Assembly: GCF_017306585.1 (NCBI RefSeq)
Contig: NZ_JAFKIC010000124.1
Span: 1-57,080 of the forward strand
DNA length: 57,080 nucleotides
Source of the DNA: Mesorhizobium sp.
Lineage (GTDB): Bacteria; Pseudomonadota; Alphaproteobacteria; Rhizobiales; Rhizobiaceae
Direction of reading: 5' to 3'
Below the pieces are notes generated by a model, which saw nothing but the letters and a program-made list of their open reading frames with translations, ran no database searches and was not told the DNA's origin. Both the position numbers and the translations under genes were made by a program. Shown one piece after another: positions 52,964-57,080 of the stretch. How positions within the stretch are numbered: the stretch's first letter is position 1; every line of letters starts with the position of its first letter.

Positions 52964-54877
52964 TCAGGCTCCGACCGGCTGTCCGTCCTTGCGGCGGATC
53001 GCGACGACCGAAGGCCGGGGCGGCTGGCCATCCCTGAAGTCGGGCCACAGCGATTGCGCCTTGTCGAGCGTCTCGGCATCCTCGGAGGGATGCTGCACGG
53101 ACAGGAACAAGGTCGTGCCATCCGGCGTGAAGCAAGGGCCGGTCGCCTCCGCGCCATGCGGGCAGGTGAACAGCAGCTTCGGCAGGCCGCGCGCCGGGCC
53201 TTCCGTGTCGACGCCATAGACGCCGTCCGGCAGGTCGAAGTCGTTGGCGCCATCGGTCGCCACCCAGAGGCGTCCGGCCGGGTCGAAGGTGATGTTGTCG
53301 GGGCAGACGAACCAGCCATTGTCCGATGTGTCGGGATGGAAGGTGGCGCCGATCTTGACGTCCCTGGGATTGCCGCAGAGCACGAACAGATCCCAGGCGT
53401 ATTTGTCCGCCGTGTGGTCGGCGTCCGCGCCGCGGCCGCCGGGCGGGATCAGTTCGACGATGTGGCCCCAGAGATTCTCGGGGCGCGTGTTGGCCGGATT
53501 GATCTTGGATTCGTCGCGCTTCTTGTTCTTGGTCATGACGGCGTAGATCCGCCCGGTCACCGGATTGGTCTCGATGTCCTCCGGTCGGTCCATCGGCGTC
53601 GCTCCAAGCGCGTCGGCGGCGAGCCGTGTTTTCAAAAGCACCTCGGCCTGGTCGGCAAAGCCGTTCTCGGGAGTGAGCTTGCCCTGGCCGTGCACCAGCG
53701 GCAGCCAGCTCATCGAGCCATCGGCGTCGTAGCGGGCGACCGAGAGCACGCCATCGTCCAGCAGGCCGTTGCTGGAGGCCGGGTTTGCCTTGTCGTAGGC
53801 CTTGTTCGAGACGTAGCGGTACATGTACTCGAAATAATCGTCGTCGCCCATGTAGACGACGATGCGGCCGTCCTTGTTGAGCACCACTGTCGAGGCTTCA
53901 TGCGACATGCGGCCGAGCGCGGTGCGCTTCACCGGCTTCGACTTGGGGTCATAGGGATCGATCTCCACAACCCAGTCGAAGCGGTTCGGCTCGTTCGGTT
54001 CCTTGTCGATGTTGAAGCGGTCATGGAAGCGGCCACGGCCGTAGATATCGGATCCGTCGAAGCCGTAGCGGTCGAGAATGTCGGATGTCGGCGCCTTCTT
54101 CGGGTCGCCGCCGAACAGGTCGGAAACGCCTTCCTCGCAGGTCAGCACGGTGCCCCATGGCGTAAACCCGCCGCTGCAATTGTAGCTCGTGCCGAGCACT
54201 TTTGTGCCGGTCGCATCGGCCGAGGTTTTCATCAGCGCATGGCCGGCTACCGGTCCGGAAACCGTCATTGCCGTGCTGGCGGTGATGCGGCGGTTGAGCG
54301 GGCTGTCCTCGATGACAGCCCATTTGCCGTCCTTGAGCATCACCTCGACGATCGAATGCCCCATCGCAGCCAGACCGAGGTCGACCTGTTCCTTGGTCAT
54401 GGCCTTGCCGGCGCCGTCCTCGGCCATGCCCGGGAACATCACATTCGGCGAGATATATTCATTGTTGACGCAAAGCAGGCCGTGGTCGGAGTTCACCGAA
54501 CCTTTGGGCAGCGGCATGAACGCGATGTAGTCGCAATTGTAACCGAAACGCTTTTCCTGCTCGTCGGCCGCTATCGCGTTGCCGTCGAACTCCGGCAGGC
54601 CGGCCACCAGCGGATCGCCCCAGCGCGCGACGACCGTGGTTTCATAGCCTTCGGCCGCCGCGTGTGTCTTGTCGTAGACGCGCTTCAGTTCGGGAAAGCC
54701 GAGCGTGGAAAGCGCCGCCGAGGCATGTGTTTCGCCGGCAAACAAAGAGCCGACAAAGCCGCCGCCGGCGACCAGCGCTCCGGTGGCCAGGCCACCCCTG
54801 AGGATGTCGCGGCGCGAAGCGCGCGCGGCGATGACATCGCGGATGACGGGGGAGGATGAAGACGGGGAACTGGCCAT
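52964..54877 (-). CDS. phoX: PhoX-family alkaline phosphatase (DUF839, Tat substrate)
   Basis: A 637-residue periplasmic phosphatase that releases phosphate from organic esters. The N-terminus carries a twin-arginine signal, 'ASRRDILRGGLATGALVAGG'. Family segments include 'GYNCDYIAFMPLP', 'LLCVNNEYISPNVMFPGM', 'NCSGGFTPWGTVLTCEE', 'DYFEYMYRYVSNKAYD' and 'DRPEDIETNPVTGRIYAVMT'. PhoX uses Ca and Fe cofactors and, in other bacteria, is induced by phosphate starvation through PhoB. I did not find a clear Pho box here. The ATG at 54877 has GAGAGG upstream. The longer frame beyond it is rejected. Confidence 0.92.
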   Translation of the reverse strand: MASSPSSSSPVIRDVIAARASRRDILRGGLATGALVAGGGFVGSLFAGETHASAALSTLGFPELKRVYDKTHAAAEGYETTVVARWGDPLVAGLPEFDGNAIAADEQEKRFGYNCDYIAFMPLPKGSVNSDHGLLCVNNEYISPNVMFPGMAEDGAGKAMTKEQVDLGLAAMGHSIVEVMLKDGKWAVIEDSPLNRRITASTAMTVSGPVAGHALMKTSADATGTKVLGTSYNCSGGFTPWGTVLTCEEGVSDLFGGDPKKAPTSDILDRYGFDGSDIYGRGRFHDRFNIDKEPNEPNRFDWVVEIDPYDPKSKPVKRTALGRMSHEASTVVLNKDGRIVVYMGDDDYFEYMYRYVSNKAYDKANPASSNGLLDDGVLSVARYDADGSMSWLPLVHGQGKLTPENGFADQAEVLLKTRLAADALGATPMDRPEDIETNPVTGRIYAVMTKNKKRDESKINPANTRPENLWGHIVELIPPGGRGADADHTADKYAWDLFVLCGNPRDVKIGATFHPDTSDNGWFVCPDNITFDPAGRLWVATDGANDFDLPDGVYGVDTEGPARGLPKLLFTCPHGAEATGPCFTPDGTTLFLSVQHPSEDAETLDKAQSLWPDFRDGQPPRPSVVAIRRKDGQPVGA

Positions 54878-55008
54878 GATGTCTGCCTCTCGGGTGGATG
54901 TTGACGGCGCACCGCTGCCTAATCCGCTTCGGCAACATGCAAATGACAGACGCGTTTCCACGCCAGCCGCCGTGGCGGTCCGCAATCTCCCGGTGACTGG
55001 AAAGGCCT

Positions 55009-55407
55009 TCAGTTCTTCGTACAGGTCGAAGCGGTGAAGGCGCCGTCCGGCTGCTTCATGATGATGTCGAAGGAAGGCTGGGTCTGGCCGTCCAGCGTCG
55101 CCTGAGTCAGCGAGATCGTATTGCCGCCTGTCGTGTAACCACCGACCGGCCCGAGCCACGAGATCACGCCGTTCGCGTCCATCTGGTAGTTGTAGGCTTG
55201 TTGCGAGGTCCCGAAAGTGGCCGGCCCGCTATAGACGTTGCCCTTGATGGTGATCTCGCCGAGGTCGAGGAACATGCCCAGCAGATAGACTTCGCAGTGA
55301 TAGGCGCCGTCCGGCATCTTGCCGTCGCTGAAATCAGCCCGCGCGCCACCGGTTGATGTCGCCAGAAGCAGGAGGCCGATGGAAATGCGGGAAATCAGGG
55401 ATGCCAT
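55009..55407 (-). CDS. Small secreted hypothetical protein
   Basis: A 132-residue exported protein with signal peptide 'ISRISIGLLLLATSTGGARA'. The mature part ('MPDGAYHCEVYLLGMFLDLG', 'GPATFGTSQQAYNYQMDAN') is strand-rich, with cysteines in 'YHCEV' and 'ASTCTKN' that may form a disulfide. I recognise no family. It is placed 131 bases upstream of phoX on the same strand and may share its transcript, but no shared regulation is visible. Confidence 0.7.
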   Translation of the reverse strand: MASLISRISIGLLLLATSTGGARADFSDGKMPDGAYHCEVYLLGMFLDLGEITIKGNVYSGPATFGTSQQAYNYQMDANGVISWLGPVGGYTTGGNTISLTQATLDGQTQPSFDIIMKQPDGAFTASTCTKN

Positions 55408-55537
55408 TGCGTCGCTCGGTTTAAGCGCCAGCTTGCCCTATTTCCGTTCCGCGCCGCAATATCCGGTATCCGCATGCGAGGGCGGAGGGCAAATTATAGG
55501 CACTTCATAGATTTGGGCAGAAATTAGGCATAAGCCC

Positions 55538-55552
55538 TTGTGCATTGCGCAA
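55538..55552. promoter_or_regulatory. Candidate enhancer-type dyad TTGTGC-ATT-GCGCAA upstream of urtA
   Basis: An imperfect dyad (one mismatch) about 110-125 bases upstream of the sigma-54 promoter, at a distance where NtrC enhancers usually sit. The spacing between half-sites is shorter than in the NtrC consensus, so the assignment is weak. The remainder of the 55408-55720 gap is AT-rich leader without other genes. Confidence 0.3.
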
Positions 55553-55660
55553 ATTTCTCTCAACCAAATTTTTACCAGCCCTATTGGTCTTGCCTCGTAT
55601 GACAGGATAACAGACTGATAATATTAGATTATTGACGTCTCTTTGACACCTCCATGACGG

Positions 55661-55677
55661 TTGGCACGCGGGTTGCA
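55661..55677 (+). promoter_or_regulatory. Sigma-54 (RpoN) promoter of urtA
   Basis: TTGGCACG-CGGG-TTGCA matches the -24/-12 consensus YTGGCACG-N4-TTGCW at all fixed positions, with GG and GC at the correct spacing. It lies 43 bases upstream of the urtA start codon and implies control by NtrC-type activators under nitrogen limitation. Confidence 0.88.
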
Positions 55678-55720
55678 TCGCATTGTTGCGGTGCAATCAA
55701 CCAGCTTGGGAGTCTTTCGT

Positions 55721-57031
55721 ATGAGGGGTCATTTCTCGACAATAACAAAAATGGTTTCGGCGGGCGTGATTGCCGCCGGCATGATGCTATCGGCGCCCGC
55801 CAGGGCGGCCGACGATACGATCAAGGTCGGCATTCTCCATTCGCTGTCGGGGACCATGGCGATTTCGGAGACGACGCTGAAGGACGCCATGCTGATGCTC
55901 ATCGACGAGCAGAATGCCAAGGGCGGCCTGCTCGGCAAGAAGCTCGAGGCCGTCGTCGTCGATCCGGCTTCGAACTGGCCGCTGTTCGCCGAGAAGGCGC
56001 GCGAGCTGATCTCGAAGGACAAGGTGGCGGCGGTGTTCGGCTGCTGGACCTCGGTCTCGCGCAAGTCGGTGCTGCCGGTGTTCTCCGAACTCGACAACAT
56101 TCTTTTCTATCCCGTCCAGTATGAGGGCGAGGAGAGCGAGCGCAACGTGTTCTACACCGGCGCCGCGCCAAATCAGCAGGCAATACCCGCCGTCGATTAC
56201 CTCATGAGCGAGGATGGCGGTTCGGTGAAGCGCTGGGTGCTTGAAGGCACCGACTACGTCTACCCCCGCACCACCAACAAGATCCTCGAGGCGTATCTGA
56301 AGGCCAAGGGCGTTCCCGCCGAGGATATCATGGTCAACTACACGCCGTTCGGTTTCTCCGACTGGCAGACCGAGGTCTCGGCGATCAAGAAGTTTGGCTC
56401 TGCCGGCAAGAAGACCGCTGTCGTGTCGACCGTAAACGGCGACGCCAACGTGCCGTTCTACAAGGAACTCGGCAATCAGGGCATCAAGGCCGAAGACATC
56501 CCGGTCATGGCCTTTTCGGTCGGCGAGGAAGAACTGGCTGGTCTCGACACTGCCCCGCTGGTCGGCCATCTCGCCGCCTGGAACTATTTCGAGAGCATCG
56601 ATACGCCCGAGAACAAGAAGTTCATCGAGAACTGGCACAAGTTCATCAAGAACGACAAGCGCACCACCAACGACCCGATGGAAGCCCATTACATCGGCTT
56701 CAACATGTGGGTGAAGGCGGTCGAGAAGGCCGGCACCACCGATCCCGACAAGGTCATCGACGCCATGGTCGGTGTATCCGTGCCGAACCTTACCGGCGGC
56801 TACGCAACCATGATGCCGAACCATCACATCACCAAGCCGGTTTTTATCGGTGAGATCCAGGCTGACGGCCAGTTCCAGACCGTGTGGCAGACGCCTGGTC
56901 TGCTGGTCGGCAAGGAATGGTCGGATTACCTGCCTGATTCCAAGGACCTGATCTCGGATTGGCGCGCGCCGCTCAGCTGCGGCAACTTCAACGTCAAAAC
57001 CGGCAAATGCGGCGGCAAGGGCACGAACTGA
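55721..57031 (+). CDS. urtA: Urea ABC transporter substrate-binding protein
   Basis: A 436-residue periplasmic receptor of the high-affinity urea transporter UrtABCDE. Signal peptide 'VSAGVIAAGMMLSAPARAAD' is followed by the branched-chain-amino-acid-receptor-like fold: 'IKVGILHSLSGTMAISETTL', 'ELISKDKVAAVFGCWTSVSR', 'LFYPVQYEGEESERNVFYTG' and 'LEGTDYVYPRTTNKILEAYL'. The CWTS and YEG-E-S motifs are typical of UrtA rather than generic LivJ. The ATG at 55721 has GGGAG about 8 bases upstream. The sigma-54 promoter gives nitrogen control. urtB would be expected after the window edge. Confidence 0.95.
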   Translation: MRGHFSTITKMVSAGVIAAGMMLSAPARAADDTIKVGILHSLSGTMAISETTLKDAMLMLIDEQNAKGGLLGKKLEAVVVDPASNWPLFAEKARELISKDKVAAVFGCWTSVSRKSVLPVFSELDNILFYPVQYEGEESERNVFYTGAAPNQQAIPAVDYLMSEDGGSVKRWVLEGTDYVYPRTTNKILEAYLKAKGVPAEDIMVNYTPFGFSDWQTEVSAIKKFGSAGKKTAVVSTVNGDANVPFYKELGNQGIKAEDIPVMAFSVGEEELAGLDTAPLVGHLAAWNYFESIDTPENKKFIENWHKFIKNDKRTTNDPMEAHYIGFNMWVKAVEKAGTTDPDKVIDAMVGVSVPNLTGGYATMMPNHHITKPVFIGEIQADGQFQTVWQTPGLLVGKEWSDYLPDSKDLISDWRAPLSCGNFNVKTGKCGGKGTN

Positions 57032-57032
57032 T

Positions 57033-57079
57033 CCCGGTCTGAACCTCTTGGGGTTCATGACCCGGTCTGAACCCCTTGG
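57033..57079 (+). repeat. Tandem imperfect direct repeat after urtA, cut by window edge
   Basis: Two copies of CCCGGTCTGAACC(T/C)CTTGG at 57033-57051 and 57061-57079 with a 28-base period. Between them GAACC and GGGTTC can form a small hairpin. They lie in the urtA 3' region, possibly setting mRNA processing between urtA and the next gene. The right end is not visible. Confidence 0.7.
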
Positions 57080-57080
57080 T

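Noticed and set aside
52748-54859. 703-codon plus-strand frame opposite phoX
   Set aside because: Antisense shadow. phoX has a Tat signal and family motifs, and the plus-strand product has no recognisable feature.

Overview
The window is about 57 kb of a GC-rich alphaproteobacterial chromosome, most likely a Mesorhizobium or close relative (Hyphomicrobiales). Support for this includes the GPR/RgsE-type giant polar protein, CckA, a one-cysteine DksA, DUF2865 and DUF922 proteins, an Omp25/31-type porin, and a dispersed palindromic element at 22201-22378 that I associate with Mesorhizobium intergenic DNA. The taxonomic call is an inference. Gene density is high, intergenic gaps are short, and several convergent pairs overlap at their 3' ends. 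I saw no tRNA, rRNA, CRISPR array, integrase, transposase or prophage gene. This is core-like chromosome rather than an island.

Layout, left half: the 3' end of a 3-methyladenine DNA glycosylase; nadE (NAD synthetase), then an SPFH membrane protein translationally coupled to an unusual NAD-kinase-like protein; an ABC exporter; an acetyltransferase-like protein; gltX; a DUF2865 secreted protein; an outer-membrane beta-barrel; maeB; an SDR protein lacking the usual catalytic Tyr/Lys pair; an LpxH-like phosphoesterase; an MFS transporter; an enolase-superfamily epimerase; and a four-gene Mla/MCE lipid-transport operon (permease with STAS domain, ATPase, MCE protein, lipoprotein).

Centre: rgsE (22479-29060, minus) encodes a 2193-residue two-pass membrane coiled-coil protein of the Growth Pole Ring family. 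Its rod is built from 29- and 36-residue modules. An orphan Hpt-domain gene is divergent from it, followed by a [2Fe-2S] ferredoxin and a thioredoxin-reductase-like ferredoxin-NADP reductase.

Right half: a 14-TM drug exporter; a DUF922 putative metalloprotease; the folate cluster folP-folB-folK; cytochrome b561; DUF924; a Kef-type antiporter; an AraC regulator with its probable MFS target; small secreted proteins; the YcjX/YcjF stress pair; a SixA phosphatase; dksA; a solitary FliO-like protein; cckA; an RHH protein; gloA; a Tat-exported gluconate-dehydrogenase-like pair; phoX; and urtA, the first gene of a urea ABC transporter, with a consensus sigma-54 promoter. Cell-cycle and polar-growth control (rgsE, cckA, dksA), envelope maintenance (mla, omp, lpxH-like) and nutrient-stress uptake (phoX, urt) are the main functional themes.
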